Positions 17,034-25,825 of a DNA stretch of 64,000 bases are shown here, in pieces (position 1 is the stretch's first letter; every line of letters starts with the position of its first letter). The notes below the pieces were generated by a model. It had not been told where the DNA came from. It worked only from the letters and a program-made list of their open reading frames with translations, and searched no databases. A program made the position numbers and the translations under genes. The DNA is from DATBVX01 sp963695985 (GTDB lineage Bacteria > Pseudomonadota > Gammaproteobacteria > Steroidobacterales > Steroidobacteraceae): assembly GCA_963695985.1 (NCBI GenBank), contig CAVOIC010000010.1, forward strand, positions 1 to 64,000. Direction: 5' to 3'.

Positions 17034-17489
17034 ATGCAGCCGGGATTCCAATTCGTGTTCGAGCTCAATGCCACGCTCGATCCGGCCATCGCCATCGGCG
17101 AGACCCCACACGGTGTGCGCCGGGTGGTGCCGATTGCCGGTGGCCGATTCGAGGGTCCGGAAATCCGCGGCACGATCCTGCCAGGTGGCGCAGACTGGCA
17201 GGTGGTGCGTGGCGATGGGGCCAACGAGCTCGAGGCGCTCTACCTGCTGCGGACCGACGATGGCGTGGTGATCCAGGTGCGCAACCGCGGCCTGCGACAC
17301 GGGCCACCGGACGTGATGCGCCGGCTGGCCGCGGGCGAGAATGTGGATCCGGGCGAGTACTATTTCCGCGCGGTGCCATCGTTTGCCGCCCCGGCGGGCA
17401 AGTATGAATGGCTTAACCGCAGCATCCACGTATGCACCGGGGCGCGCTATGGCGGATCGATCCGGCTGTGGTTTTATCGCGTGACCTGA
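17034..17489 (+). CDS. DUF3237 family protein
   Basis: Protein of 151 residues recognisable as DUF3237: the pattern GVRRVVPIAGGRFEGPEIRG, then GGADW, and a C-terminal half (YYFRAVPSFAAPAGKYEWLN) with a final beta strand. The family forms a small beta-barrel of unknown function and recurs beside aromatic and terpenoid degradation genes. ATG 17034 follows the oxygenase by 39 bases and the gene ends 15 bases before the aldehyde dehydrogenase, so it belongs to the same transcript. No catalytic residues can be named. Confidence 0.84.
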   Translation: MQPGFQFVFELNATLDPAIAIGETPHGVRRVVPIAGGRFEGPEIRGTILPGGADWQVVRGDGANELEALYLLRTDDGVVIQVRNRGLRHGPPDVMRRLAAGENVDPGEYYFRAVPSFAAPAGKYEWLNRSIHVCTGARYGGSIRLWFYRVT

Positions 17490-17504
17490 AGGTCATGCTT
17501 GGAG

Positions 17505-18947
17505 ATGACTGTGGCAGCGACCTATCCAGAACCGAAACTGTTCATCGCCGGCGAGTGGGTCACGGGGGGCGGACGTGTCACCCAGCCCGTGCTCAATCCA
17601 GCGACCGAAGAGGTGCTCGGCCAGCTCCCCCACGCCTCGAAGGCCGATCTCGACCGGACGCTCGAGGCGGCCAAGCGCAGCTTCCCCGCCTGGCGCGCCA
17701 AGGCGCCGCACGAACGCGGCAAGATATTGCGACGCGCCGCCGAGCTGCTACGCGAGCGTACCGAGACGATCGCGCACATCGCGACCATGGAGGAGGGCAA
17801 GGTCCTCTCCGAGACGCGCTGGGAGGTGGCGCTCTCCGCCGAAATCTTCGAGTGGTATGCGGAAGAAGGACGGCGCGCCTATGGCCGCGTGCTGCCCCAG
17901 CGAACCTCGGGCGTGCGCATGACCGTGATGAAGGAGCCGGTCGGCCCGGTCGCGGCGTTTGCACCGTGGAATTTTCCGATCGGGAATCCCGCGCGCAAGA
18001 TTGGAGCGGCCTTGGGTGCGGGCTGTCCCTGTATCCTGAAGCCGGCGGAGGAAGCGCCGGGATCGGCGCTGGAAGTTGCGCGTGCACTCGCCGATGCCGG
18101 GCTGCCGGCGGGCGTGCTGTCGGTCGTGTTCGGTGTGCCGTCGGAAGTGTCCTCGCACCTGCTGGCCTCGCCCATCATTCGCGCGATATCGTTCACGGGG
18201 TCGATCACGGTCGGCAAACAGCTGATGAAGCTCGCGGCCGAAGGCATGAAGCGCACGACGATGGAGCTCGGTGGTCACGCACCGGTGCTCGTGTTCGACG
18301 ACGTGGACCTCGAGCAGGTGCTCGATCAGTCGGTGTTCTCGAAGTATCGCAATGCGGGGCAGGTGTGCGTTTCGCCCACGCGCTTCTACGTGCAAGAGAA
18401 GATCTACGATCGCTTCGTCGAGGGATTCACGTCGCGCGCGCGCGCGCTCAAGGTCGGTAACGGCCTCGCGGACGGCACGCAGATGGGGCCCCTCGCGCAC
18501 CCGCGGCGCATCGAGTCGATGGAGAGGCTCCTGGGCGATGCGCGCAAGAGTGGCGCGCACTTCAACACCGGCGGCGCACGCATCCCGGGCAGCGGCTATT
18601 TCTGGGAGCCTACCGTGATCTCCGCGGTTTCCAACGATGCGCGCATCATGAACGAGGAGCCGTTCGGACCGGTCGCGATCATCAACCCGTTCCCCGACTT
18701 CGACACTGCGATCCGGGAGGCGAACCGACTGCCCTACGGCCTCGCGGCCTTCGCATTCACACGCTCCTCGCGCAACGTCAATCTGCTAGGCGAGCAAATC
18801 GAGGCGGGGATGATCGGGATCAACAGCTACGCGATCTCGGTACCCGAGTCGCCATTCGGTGGCGTGAAGGAGAGCGGCCACGGGAGCGAAGAGGGCATCG
18901 AGGGTCTCGATGCGTGCCTCGTGACCAAGTTCGTCAGCGAATCGTAG
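17505..18947 (+). CDS. aldehyde dehydrogenase (NAD-dependent, vanillin/semialdehyde type)
   Basis: ALDH superfamily enzyme of about 480 residues oxidising an aldehyde to the acid. It has the cofactor segment FAPWNFPIGNPARKIGAAL, the general base glutamate in MELGGHAPV, and the nucleophilic cysteine in NAGQVCVSPTRFYV, plus the C-terminal PFGGVKESGHG. ATG 17505 was chosen; TTG 17499, two codons earlier, has a better-spaced GAAGG and is possible. Given the double-bond-cleaving oxygenase upstream, it could oxidise the resulting aryl aldehyde, as vanillin dehydrogenases do. The 3' end overlaps the convergent AraC gene by 14 bases. Confidence 0.9.
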   Translation: MTVAATYPEPKLFIAGEWVTGGGRVTQPVLNPATEEVLGQLPHASKADLDRTLEAAKRSFPAWRAKAPHERGKILRRAAELLRERTETIAHIATMEEGKVLSETRWEVALSAEIFEWYAEEGRRAYGRVLPQRTSGVRMTVMKEPVGPVAAFAPWNFPIGNPARKIGAALGAGCPCILKPAEEAPGSALEVARALADAGLPAGVLSVVFGVPSEVSSHLLASPIIRAISFTGSITVGKQLMKLAAEGMKRTTMELGGHAPVLVFDDVDLEQVLDQSVFSKYRNAGQVCVSPTRFYVQEKIYDRFVEGFTSRARALKVGNGLADGTQMGPLAHPRRIESMERLLGDARKSGAHFNTGGARIPGSGYFWEPTVISAVSNDARIMNEEPFGPVAIINPFPDFDTAIREANRLPYGLAAFAFTRSSRNVNLLGEQIEAGMIGINSYAISVPESPFGGVKESGHGSEEGIEGLDACLVTKFVSES

Positions 18948-19971
18948 TAGCAGTGGCGTAGGGCGCGACTATGCGCGCGCTGCTTGCACCTGCAGAAATG
19001 CGATCGGGCAAGTCGACGATATTGCAGCGGCGATATTCACGCGGCGTTACGCCATAGCGCGCGCGGAACACGCGCCCGAAATGCGTCGGGCTGTTGAAAC
19101 CACAATCGAACGCAATCTCCGTGACCGTGCGGCCGCGTTGCGAGTCATCGACGAGGGAGCGCGAGCACTCCTCGAGGCGCCGGCGCAGGATGTAGCGCGC
19201 CACCGTCTCTTCCTCGTCGGAGAACAGGTGATGCAGGTAGCGCGTCGTCATGCGGCACGCTTCCGCGATACGTGTCGGCGTGAGATCGGGGTCGCCCAGA
19301 TGCGCCTCGATGTAGTTCATGATGCGCACGCGATGCGCCATGACCAGCGAGGAACGCTCCGACTCGGTCTGCTGCACACCGGCATAGGCGCTCGCCACCA
19401 GGTCGAGAATCGCGCGCGTAACGCCAGGTGCAAAGTTCAGGTCGGTCTCGGTGCGGCAGCGTCGCCAAAAATCGGTCAGGAAGTTCGAGAGCAGCCCGCT
19501 CAGGCCCGAGTTGCCGGACATCAGGATGGCAACGACGCTTTCCGGGCACGGCAAGTGTCGACGCAGCAGTCCTTCCGGCATGCCGAGCACGAACATGCGG
19601 TTCGGCCGATCAAAGATCATTTCGTAGGGGCGAGTGCTGTCACAGAGCGTGAAATCGCCGGGCAGGAGACGCGCTTCGCGACCGTCCTGGCGATTGATGC
19701 TGTCGCCGTCGAGCTGCATGTGCAGGAAGAACATCGCTTGCCGTGAGCGCTGCACCTGCAGGCGGGAGTGACGCACGATTTGTGGATCGGAATAAACCTC
19801 GGCGGCCTGGATCTCGCCGACCCGAGTCCGCGTCAGGCAACCGGTGAAGCCGCGCAGGTCCATCGGATCGGAAACGACCGGCGTGAACGTGTCACACGCG
19901 ATGTCGTTCCAGTATTCAAGCTTGCGGCGCGGTGCGAGTCCCGCGGTCGAAAAGGTTTCCAGCTGAGCCAT
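18934..19971 (-). CDS. AraC-family transcriptional regulator (FeaR-like)
   Basis: Regulator of 345 residues. The N-terminal two thirds form an AraC-binding-like sensor domain of the FeaR/AraC_binding_2 type (IVRHSRLQVQRS, LLPGDFTLCDSTRPYE), and the C-terminal part holds the two helix-turn-helix units, the second with the conserved IAFDCGFNSPTHFGRVFRARYGVTPREYR pattern (given in parts: IAFDCGFNSPTHF, FRARYGVTPREYR). FeaR-like proteins activate aromatic amine and aldehyde degradation genes. A GGGGGGAC ribosome site precedes ATG 19971. It faces the catabolic genes tail to tail and is divergent from the thiolase operon, with which it shares a 253-base control region. Confidence 0.92.
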   Translation of the reverse strand: MAQLETFSTAGLAPRRKLEYWNDIACDTFTPVVSDPMDLRGFTGCLTRTRVGEIQAAEVYSDPQIVRHSRLQVQRSRQAMFFLHMQLDGDSINRQDGREARLLPGDFTLCDSTRPYEMIFDRPNRMFVLGMPEGLLRRHLPCPESVVAILMSGNSGLSGLLSNFLTDFWRRCRTETDLNFAPGVTRAILDLVASAYAGVQQTESERSSLVMAHRVRIMNYIEAHLGDPDLTPTRIAEACRMTTRYLHHLFSDEEETVARYILRRRLEECSRSLVDDSQRGRTVTEIAFDCGFNSPTHFGRVFRARYGVTPREYRRCNIVDLPDRISAGASSARIVAPYATATTIR

Positions 19972-20100
19972 GATCGTCCCCCCGGACTTTCAAACCGACC
20001 CTCAGCGTGTCTGCTTTGCGCTTGCGCCTACGATCGCCCCGCCTGGTGACTGGTCGCGTCTCTTGCGGCGCTGCCAGATCCGCAAAGCCGGTCCGATCGT

Positions 20101-20128
20101 TTGACGTACTTTACCCAACGGTTATATT
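20101..20128 (+). promoter_or_regulatory. sigma70-type promoter for thiolase operon
   Basis: TTGACG and TATATT separated by 16 bases, inside the only AT-rich patch of the region. It lies 97 bases before ATG 20225, leaving a 5' leader. It overlaps at base 20128 the -10 box of an opposing promoter. Confidence 0.6.
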
Positions 20129-20156
20129 CTATAACTGTAGAAAATCCTATGGTCAA
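20128..20156 (-). promoter_or_regulatory. sigma70-type promoter for the AraC-family gene
   Basis: Read on the minus strand, TTGACC (20156-20151) is followed after 17 bases by TATAGA (20133-20128). It points to the AraC gene starting at 19971, giving a leader of about 150 bases. The two promoters interlock, so one bound protein could affect both. Confidence 0.5.
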
Positions 20157-20224
20157 GTAGGTTTTTCTGCAAGGCCAGGCGTAGCGGCGCCACAACAAGT
20201 GACTTAATCATTTCACCCCGGCCT

Positions 20225-21490
20225 ATGACTGCCAAATCCGACTCGCGGGCGCTGGTGGCACAATGGCCAGACGTCTGGCTGCTCGGGGGAATACGCACCC
20301 CGTTCGTCGATTTCGCGCAAGCGACGGCCCTCGTCTCCCCGATCGACCTTGGCATCAAAGTGGCCCGCGAGGTCTTCGCCCGGACCGCGCTCCCGCCCGA
20401 CGACGTCGGCACTGTCATCGCCGGCTCGATGGCACAGGCAAGCTTTGACGCTTACCTCCTTCCCCGCCACATCGGCTTGTACTCAGGTGTACCAGTGGAA
20501 GTACCGGCGCATCTGGTGCAGCGCGTGTGTGGCACCGGCTTCGAAGTCATCAGCCAGGCCGCCGACGCCATTGCCCAGAAGCGGGTCGAGCTCGCGTTAT
20601 GTGTCGGCACCGAGTCCATGAGCCGCAATCCGGTCGCCGCCTATACCCACCGCACCGGCTTTCGCATGGGCCAGGTGGAATTCAAGGATTTTCTGTGGGA
20701 AGCGCTGCTCGACCCTGCGGTCGACGTAACCATGGGCGGTACCGCGGAACTCCTGGCCAAGCGCTTCGACATCTCTCGCGCCGCAGCTGACCAGTTCGCC
20801 GCACGCAGCTTCGCTCGTGCCGTCGCCGCCCAGACGGACGGTTTCCTGGAAGGCGAAATCTGTGCGTTGCAGGACGAAGTTTTCGAGGTCGCTGGGCTCA
20901 AGAATCGCGGCGTCAGATTGCGCGGCGGCGGATCTCCTATCGCGGCGGACACGCACGTACGCGCCTCGAGCGTCGAGCAGTTGGCGAAACTCAAGCCAGC
21001 ATTCGGCGGCGTACAAACCGCCGGTAACAGCTCCGCCATCGTGGATGGCGCTGTGGCGGTGCTGGTGGGTTCGTCCGATTACGCGCGGCAACGCGCAATA
21101 CAGCCGATCGCGCGCCTGCTCGCCGGCGCTGCCGTCGGGGTATTTCCGGACTGCATGGGATTGGGACCGGTCGGTGCCATTCGCGCGCTACTGGACAGCA
21201 CTGGCTTGCGACTCACCGACATCGATCGCATCGAGATTAACGAGGCCTTCGCTGCGCAGGTGCTGGCATGCGTGCGCGAGCTGGAACTCGATGAAGGCAA
21301 GCTGAATGTAAACGGCGGCGCCATCGCGCTGGGCCATCCGCTCGGCGCGACCGGTGTCCGCCTGACATTGACGCTGGTCCGCGAGCTGCGCCGCAAGCGG
21401 CTGCGCTATGGCATCGCTTCCGCCTGCATTGGTGGCGGCCAGGGCATGGCACTGCTCGTGGAAAATGTCTCACCCGGCGATCGCGCATGA
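20225..21490 (+). CDS. thiolase family protein (acetyl-CoA acyltransferase)
   Basis: Thiolase of 421 residues that cleaves or condenses 3-oxoacyl-CoA. The acyl-accepting Cys102 lies in QRVCGTGFE, His371 in GGAIALGHPLGATG, and the general-acid Cys401 in ACIGGGQGMALL, so all catalytic residues are present. The N-terminus is longer than in FadA/AtoB by about 15 residues. It is first in a three-gene operon with a hotdog thioesterase (4-base ATGA overlap) and a MarR regulator. It could serve beta-ketoadipyl-CoA-type or side-chain degradation; which acyl-CoA is not decidable. Confidence 0.92.
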   Translation: MTAKSDSRALVAQWPDVWLLGGIRTPFVDFAQATALVSPIDLGIKVAREVFARTALPPDDVGTVIAGSMAQASFDAYLLPRHIGLYSGVPVEVPAHLVQRVCGTGFEVISQAADAIAQKRVELALCVGTESMSRNPVAAYTHRTGFRMGQVEFKDFLWEALLDPAVDVTMGGTAELLAKRFDISRAAADQFAARSFARAVAAQTDGFLEGEICALQDEVFEVAGLKNRGVRLRGGGSPIAADTHVRASSVEQLAKLKPAFGGVQTAGNSSAIVDGAVAVLVGSSDYARQRAIQPIARLLAGAAVGVFPDCMGLGPVGAIRALLDSTGLRLTDIDRIEINEAFAAQVLACVRELELDEGKLNVNGGAIALGHPLGATGVRLTLTLVRELRRKRLRYGIASACIGGGQGMALLVENVSPGDRA

Positions 21491-21900
21491 TGAAGATCAA
21501 GCGTTCGCTGCGGATCGAATGGGGCGACTGCGACCCAGCCGGGATCGTGTATTTCCCACGTTATTTCCAGTTCTTTGACAACTCTACGATGGCCATGTTC
21601 GACCGGGTGGGCCTGCCCAAGCAGGCCCTGCTCAAGCGATACGATGTCATCGGCTTCGCCGCGGTCGACGTCAGTGCACGCTTCATGATTCCGTCCCGCT
21701 TCGGTGACGATGTCAGCATCGAGACTTCGATCCGCGAATGGCGTCGGTCGAGCTTTTCCGTGCACCACCGGCTGCTCAGAGGCGAGAAGCTCGCGGTCGA
21801 GGGATTCGAGACGCGCGTGCTGGTGGGACGCCACCCCGAAGATCCCCAGGGCATCAAGTCGCGGCCCATTCCGCGCGAGTTGATCGACCGGTTCAAATGA
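21487..21900 (+). CDS. 4-hydroxybenzoyl-CoA thioesterase-like protein
   Basis: Hotdog-fold thioesterase of 137 residues. The N-terminal segment EWGDCDPAGIVYFPRYF contains Asp16, the counterpart of the catalytic aspartate in Pseudomonas-type 4-hydroxybenzoyl-CoA thioesterase, in the same WGDCDPAGIV context. It would release an aryl or acyl carboxylate from CoA. Its start overlaps the thiolase stop and its own stop overlaps the MarR start by 4 bases, so all three are translationally coupled. Substrate ring and chain cannot be inferred. Confidence 0.9.
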   Translation: MMKIKRSLRIEWGDCDPAGIVYFPRYFQFFDNSTMAMFDRVGLPKQALLKRYDVIGFAAVDVSARFMIPSRFGDDVSIETSIREWRRSSFSVHHRLLRGEKLAVEGFETRVLVGRHPEDPQGIKSRPIPRELIDRFK

Positions 21901-22469
21901 CGGCGCGCGCTCGTTCAGGTCGTACCGCAGGGCGTGCCGGCAATGGCGCCGCGCGGCGCAAGCACGAGAACGGTCAGGGCGGCGGTCGCAACGGTTCACG
22001 TCCGGTGGACCTGAGGCCACTGAATGGTTCGATCGGGTATACCGTGCGGCGCGCGCAGATGGCGCTATTCGCGGACTTCGCCACTTCACTGCGCGAGGTG
22101 AATCTGCGGCCCGGCCAATTCGGCGTATTGATGCTGGTGCAGGGCAACCCCGGGCTGAGTCAGTCCGACGTGTGCTCCGCGCTGGGAATCCAGAAGGCCA
22201 ATCTGGTGCCCCTGATCAGCGCTCTGGAATCCCGGGGCCTGCTGGTGCGCAAGGCGGGCCTTCAGGATCGACGCGCCTACGCGTTGCACCTCACGGCGCG
22301 CGGGCGAGCCCTGTTGCGCCGTGCCGGGGAACTGCAGGCGGCGCAGGAGGCGCGTCTGACGCAGCAACTCGGGGAACAAGGGCGCGCGGCGCTGCTCACA
22401 CTGCTCGGGCAATTGCTGTCGGGAACCGGGGAGGCTTCGGCCGGCGCGGAAATTGCCCTGGGTTCATGA
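21897..22469 (+). CDS. MarR-family transcriptional regulator
   Basis: Regulator of 190 residues with a winged helix-turn-helix of the MarR type: a recognition region SQSDVCSALGIQKANLVPLI, the wing LQDRRAYALHLTARGR and flanking dimer helices. An Arg/Gly-rich, probably disordered stretch of about 35 residues precedes the domain, unusual for the family. ATG 21897 overlaps the thioesterase stop; the long upstream extension of the frame is a shadow. Encoded in the operon it most likely controls, it may respond to an aryl-CoA or phenolic acid, as many MarR proteins in aromatic operons do. Confidence 0.9.
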   Translation: MTARARSGRTAGRAGNGAARRKHENGQGGGRNGSRPVDLRPLNGSIGYTVRRAQMALFADFATSLREVNLRPGQFGVLMLVQGNPGLSQSDVCSALGIQKANLVPLISALESRGLLVRKAGLQDRRAYALHLTARGRALLRRAGELQAAQEARLTQQLGEQGRAALLTLLGQLLSGTGEASAGAEIALGS

Positions 22470-22614
22470 TGTGTTCCAAGGTGGATCCCGGCGCCGCCAG
22501 GGGTTTCGGAGGGCGATTGCAGCCCTATCGAGTGGGGCCGTATTCTCTTGGTCGCTTCTTTGAGCAAGGGCCAGTCGCGGGTCAGGGCGCGGTGACGCGC
22601 ATGCCGGAGGCACT

Positions 22615-23724
22615 ATGAAAAGCAAAGCCGCCATTGCCTACGCTGCCGGTAAGCCGCTGGAAGTCGTTACTGTCGATCTGGAGGGTCCCAGGGCCGGCGA
22701 GGTGCTGGTCGAACTCAAGGCCACCGGCATCTGTCACACGGACGAGTTCACCCGCTCCGGCGCCGATCCGGAGGGACTCTTCCCCGTAATCTTCGGGCAC
22801 GAGGGCGCGGGCATCGTGGTCGATGTCGGCGCGGGCGTCACCTCGGTAAAGAAGGGCGACCACGTCATTCCGCTCTACACGCCGGAATGTCGCCAGTGCA
22901 AGTCGTGCCTGTCACGCAAGACGAACCTGTGCACCGCGATCCGCGCCACGCAGGGCAAGGGCGTGATGCCCGACGGCACCAGCCGCTTTTCCATCGGCGG
23001 CCAGATGGTGCATCACTACATGGGCTGCTCGACGTTCTCGAACTTTACGGTGCTGCCAGAAATTGCGGTGGCGAAGATTCGCGAGGATGCCCCGTTCGAG
23101 AAGGTGTGTTACATCGGCTGCGGCGTGACCACCGGCATCGGCGCCGTCATCAACACGGCGAAAGTGGAAACCGGGGCCAACGTCGTCGTGTTCGGGCTCG
23201 GCGGCATCGGTCTCAACGTGATTCAGGGCGCGCGCCTCGTCGGTGCGAACAAGATCATCGGCGTCGACATCAATCAGCGCCGCAAGGCGCTGGCTGAGAA
23301 ATTCGGCATGACGCACTTTGTGAATCCCAAGGAAGTGGGGGGTGACCTGGTACAGCACCTGGTTGCGCTCACCGATGGCGGCGCTGACTACAGTTTTGAA
23401 TGCGTCGGCAACGTGGACCTCATGCGCCAGGCGCTCGAGTGTTGCCATCGCGGCTGGGGCGTCTCGGTCATCATCGGGGTCGCGGGTGCGGGCCAGGAAA
23501 TCAAGACCCGGCCGTTTCAGCTGGTGACGGGGCGCGTGTGGAAAGGCACGGCGTTCGGCGGCGCGCGTGGACGCACGGACGTACCCAGGATCGTCGATTG
23601 GTACATGGACCGCAGGATCAATATCGACGATCTCATCACTCATGTAATGCCGCTCAAGGACATCAACCGGGCCTTCGATCTGATGCACTCCGGTGAATCG
23701 ATCCGCAGCGTGGTCACGTTCTAG
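22615..23724 (+). CDS. frmA: S-(hydroxymethyl)glutathione dehydrogenase / class III alcohol dehydrogenase
   Basis: Zinc-dependent dehydrogenase of 369 residues oxidising the glutathione adduct of formaldehyde to S-formylglutathione with NAD. Catalytic zinc ligands Cys40 and His62-Glu63 (FGHEGAG) and the structural zinc cysteines Cys92, Cys95, Cys98 and Cys106 are visible, followed by the GLGGIG dinucleotide motif. Sequence follows FrmA/AdhC closely, including GKGVMPDGTSRFS and QLVTGRVWKGTAFGG. It precedes the formate dehydrogenase genes by 17 bases, coupling formaldehyde oxidation to formate oxidation. The usual S-formylglutathione hydrolase gene is not adjacent. A 145-base gap upstream shows no strong promoter. 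Confidence 0.95.
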   Translation: MKSKAAIAYAAGKPLEVVTVDLEGPRAGEVLVELKATGICHTDEFTRSGADPEGLFPVIFGHEGAGIVVDVGAGVTSVKKGDHVIPLYTPECRQCKSCLSRKTNLCTAIRATQGKGVMPDGTSRFSIGGQMVHHYMGCSTFSNFTVLPEIAVAKIREDAPFEKVCYIGCGVTTGIGAVINTAKVETGANVVVFGLGGIGLNVIQGARLVGANKIIGVDINQRRKALAEKFGMTHFVNPKEVGGDLVQHLVALTDGGADYSFECVGNVDLMRQALECCHRGWGVSVIIGVAGAGQEIKTRPFQLVTGRVWKGTAFGGARGRTDVPRIVDWYMDRRINIDDLITHVMPLKDINRAFDLMHSGESIRSVVTF

Positions 23725-23741
23725 GACGACGCGGACTCAAG

Positions 23742-24254
23742 ATGAGCCAGCCTTCCACCCACGTCGCACCCGTTCCCAAGGCGCTGACACCCGCGCAGCG
23801 CGAGACGGTGCAGCACATCGTCGATAAACACCGCAGCCGTCCGGGGCCCTTGCTCGAGGTACTGCACGGCGTGCAGGCGGCCCTTGGCTTCATTCCGCCC
23901 GCGGCCGTGCCCTTGATCGCCGCCGAGCTCAACCTGTCGCGGGCCGAAGTGCACGGTGTCGTTTCCTTCTATCACTACTTCCGCCAGCTTCCGGCCGGCA
24001 GGCACATCGTACGCGTGTGTCGGGCCGAGTCGTGTCAGGCTGCCGGCGGAGATGCCCTCGCGGAGTACGCCAAGCGGCGCCTTGCGATTGACTTCCACCA
24101 CACGACCGCCGACGGCGTCTTCTCGCTCGATCCGGTGTACTGCCTCGGGAACTGCGCCTGCTCGCCCGCCATCATGATCGACGATGAGCTATACGGCCGT
24201 GTGTCCGCAGTCAGGTTCGACGAGTTGATTGCCGAGCGCGAGCGCCAGCGATGA
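23742..24254 (+). CDS. fdsG: NAD-dependent formate dehydrogenase, gamma subunit
   Basis: NuoE-like subunit of 170 residues carrying one [2Fe-2S] cluster. The four cysteines are Cys93 and Cys98 (CRAESCQ) and Cys134 and Cys138 (CLGNCAC). In soluble molybdenum formate dehydrogenases of the Cupriavidus/Rhodobacter type it passes electrons to the NAD site on the beta subunit. The stop overlaps the start of fdsB by 4 bases. A NuoE of complex I is excluded by the neighbours: fdsB, fdsA, fdhD and fdsD in the characteristic order. Confidence 0.93.
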   Translation: MSQPSTHVAPVPKALTPAQRETVQHIVDKHRSRPGPLLEVLHGVQAALGFIPPAAVPLIAAELNLSRAEVHGVVSFYHYFRQLPAGRHIVRVCRAESCQAAGGDALAEYAKRRLAIDFHHTTADGVFSLDPVYCLGNCACSPAIMIDDELYGRVSAVRFDELIAERERQR

Positions 24255-25795
24255 GCACGACCGTATTTGTACCGCGCGATGCCGGCGCGCTCTCGCTGGG
24301 CGCAGAAGCGGTGGCGCGTGCAATCGCGACAGAGGCTGCGAAGCGCCGCCAGAATGTGCAGCTCGTGCGCAACGGCTCACGGGGCATGTTCTGGCTCGAG
24401 CCCATGGTCGAAGTGGCAACCGCGAACGGGCGCCATGCCTACGGCCCGGTGCGCGCGAGCGATGTGCCGGGTCTGTTCGACACGGGATTTCTGGCGGGGA
24501 ACGCCCACGCCCTGCATCGCGGTCCCACGGAAGGCATTCCCTACTTCGCGAGCCAGCAGCGGCTGACCTTCGCGCGCGTCGGCATCGTCGATCCGGTCAG
24601 CATCAGCGACTACGAAGCGCACGACGGGTTCAGGGGCCTGCGCCAGGCGCTGACGCTGACTCCGGCCGAGATCGTCAAGACAGTGACTGATTCCGGGTTG
24701 CGCGGGCGTGGCGGTGCCGCGTTCCCGACCGGGATCAAGTGGCAGACGGTGCTCGATCAGCCGGCAAACCCGAAGTATGTGACCTGCAATGCCGATGAAG
24801 GCGACTCGGGAACGTTCGCCGACCGGATGCTGATGGAGGGCGACCCGTTCGTGCTCATTGAGGGCATGATCATCGCCGGGCTCGCGGTCGGTGCGCAGCA
24901 GGGCTACATCTACCTGCGCGCCGAGTACCCGCACGCCCATCGGGTCCTCAACGAAGCGATCGCCAATGCCTACCAGGCGGGCTACCTGGGCGAGAACATT
25001 GCCGGCAGCGCTCGTCGCTTCCACCTCGAAGTGCGGCTCGGTGCGGGCGCCTACATCTGCGGCGAAGAGACCTCGATGCTGGAAAGTCTCGAGGGCAAGC
25101 GCGGGGAGATCCGCGTGCGGCCGCCGCTGCCCGCGATCAAGGGCCTGTTCGGCCAGCCGACGATCGTGAACAACGTCATCTCGCTGGCGTCGGTTCCGCT
25201 CATCCTGCAGCGAGGCGCCACGTTCTATCGTGACTTCGGCGTCGGCAAGTCGCGCGGCACCGTGCCGATTCAACTGGCGGGCAACGTGAAATACGGCGGG
25301 CTGGTCGAGCTCGCCTTCGGCGTGACGCTGAGCAAGCTCCTCTACGAATACGGCGGCGGCTCCGCCAGCGGCCGGCCCATCCGGGCGGTTCAGGTCGGGG
25401 GTCCCCTGGGTGCGTACATTCCCGCCAGCCAATTCGACACGGTAGTGGACTACGAAGCCCTGTCAGCGATCGGCGCGCTGCTGGGGCACGGTGGCATCGT
25501 CGTATTCGACGACACCGTGGACATGGCGCGCATGGCGCGCTACGCGATGGAGTTCTGTGCGCTGGAGTCCTGCGGCAAGTGCACTCCCTGCCGGATCGGC
25601 TCGACGCGGGGCACGGAACTCATCGACCGCATTATGAAAGGTGTGGAGCGGGAGCAGAACCTGCACTTGCTTGAAGAGTTGTGCGAGACCATGCTGCAAG
25701 GGTCGCTGTGCGGCCTGGGCGGCATGACCCCGTTCCCGGTGCAAAGTGCCCTGAAGCACTTTCCTGAGGATTTTCAGACGCGCGTCCGGCACTAG
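24251..25795 (+). CDS. fdsB: NAD-dependent formate dehydrogenase, beta (flavin) subunit
   Basis: NuoF-like protein of 514 residues with an N-terminal thioredoxin-like domain of about 110 residues. The FMN/NAD site shows GLRGRGGAAFPTGIKW (149-164) and ADEGDSGTFADR (181-192), then GAYICGEETSMLESLEGK. The C-terminal [4Fe-4S] cluster is bound by Cys441, Cys444, Cys447 (CGKCTPC) and Cys487. It transfers electrons from the gamma/alpha clusters to NAD+ in the cytoplasm. It overlaps fdsG and precedes fdsA by 30 bases. Confidence 0.94.
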   Translation: MSTTVFVPRDAGALSLGAEAVARAIATEAAKRRQNVQLVRNGSRGMFWLEPMVEVATANGRHAYGPVRASDVPGLFDTGFLAGNAHALHRGPTEGIPYFASQQRLTFARVGIVDPVSISDYEAHDGFRGLRQALTLTPAEIVKTVTDSGLRGRGGAAFPTGIKWQTVLDQPANPKYVTCNADEGDSGTFADRMLMEGDPFVLIEGMIIAGLAVGAQQGYIYLRAEYPHAHRVLNEAIANAYQAGYLGENIAGSARRFHLEVRLGAGAYICGEETSMLESLEGKRGEIRVRPPLPAIKGLFGQPTIVNNVISLASVPLILQRGATFYRDFGVGKSRGTVPIQLAGNVKYGGLVELAFGVTLSKLLYEYGGGSASGRPIRAVQVGGPLGAYIPASQFDTVVDYEALSAIGALLGHGGIVVFDDTVDMARMARYAMEFCALESCGKCTPCRIGSTRGTELIDRIMKGVEREQNLHLLEELCETMLQGSLCGLGGMTPFPVQSALKHFPEDFQTRVRH

Positions 25796-25825
25796 GACAC
25801 GGGCGGGCGCCGTGCGGAGAGGCTG

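Noticed and set aside
22500..22560. Promoter TTGCAG-18-TATTCT before frmA
   Set aside because: Only three and four matches to consensus, with an 18-base spacer; not better than chance in this sequence.
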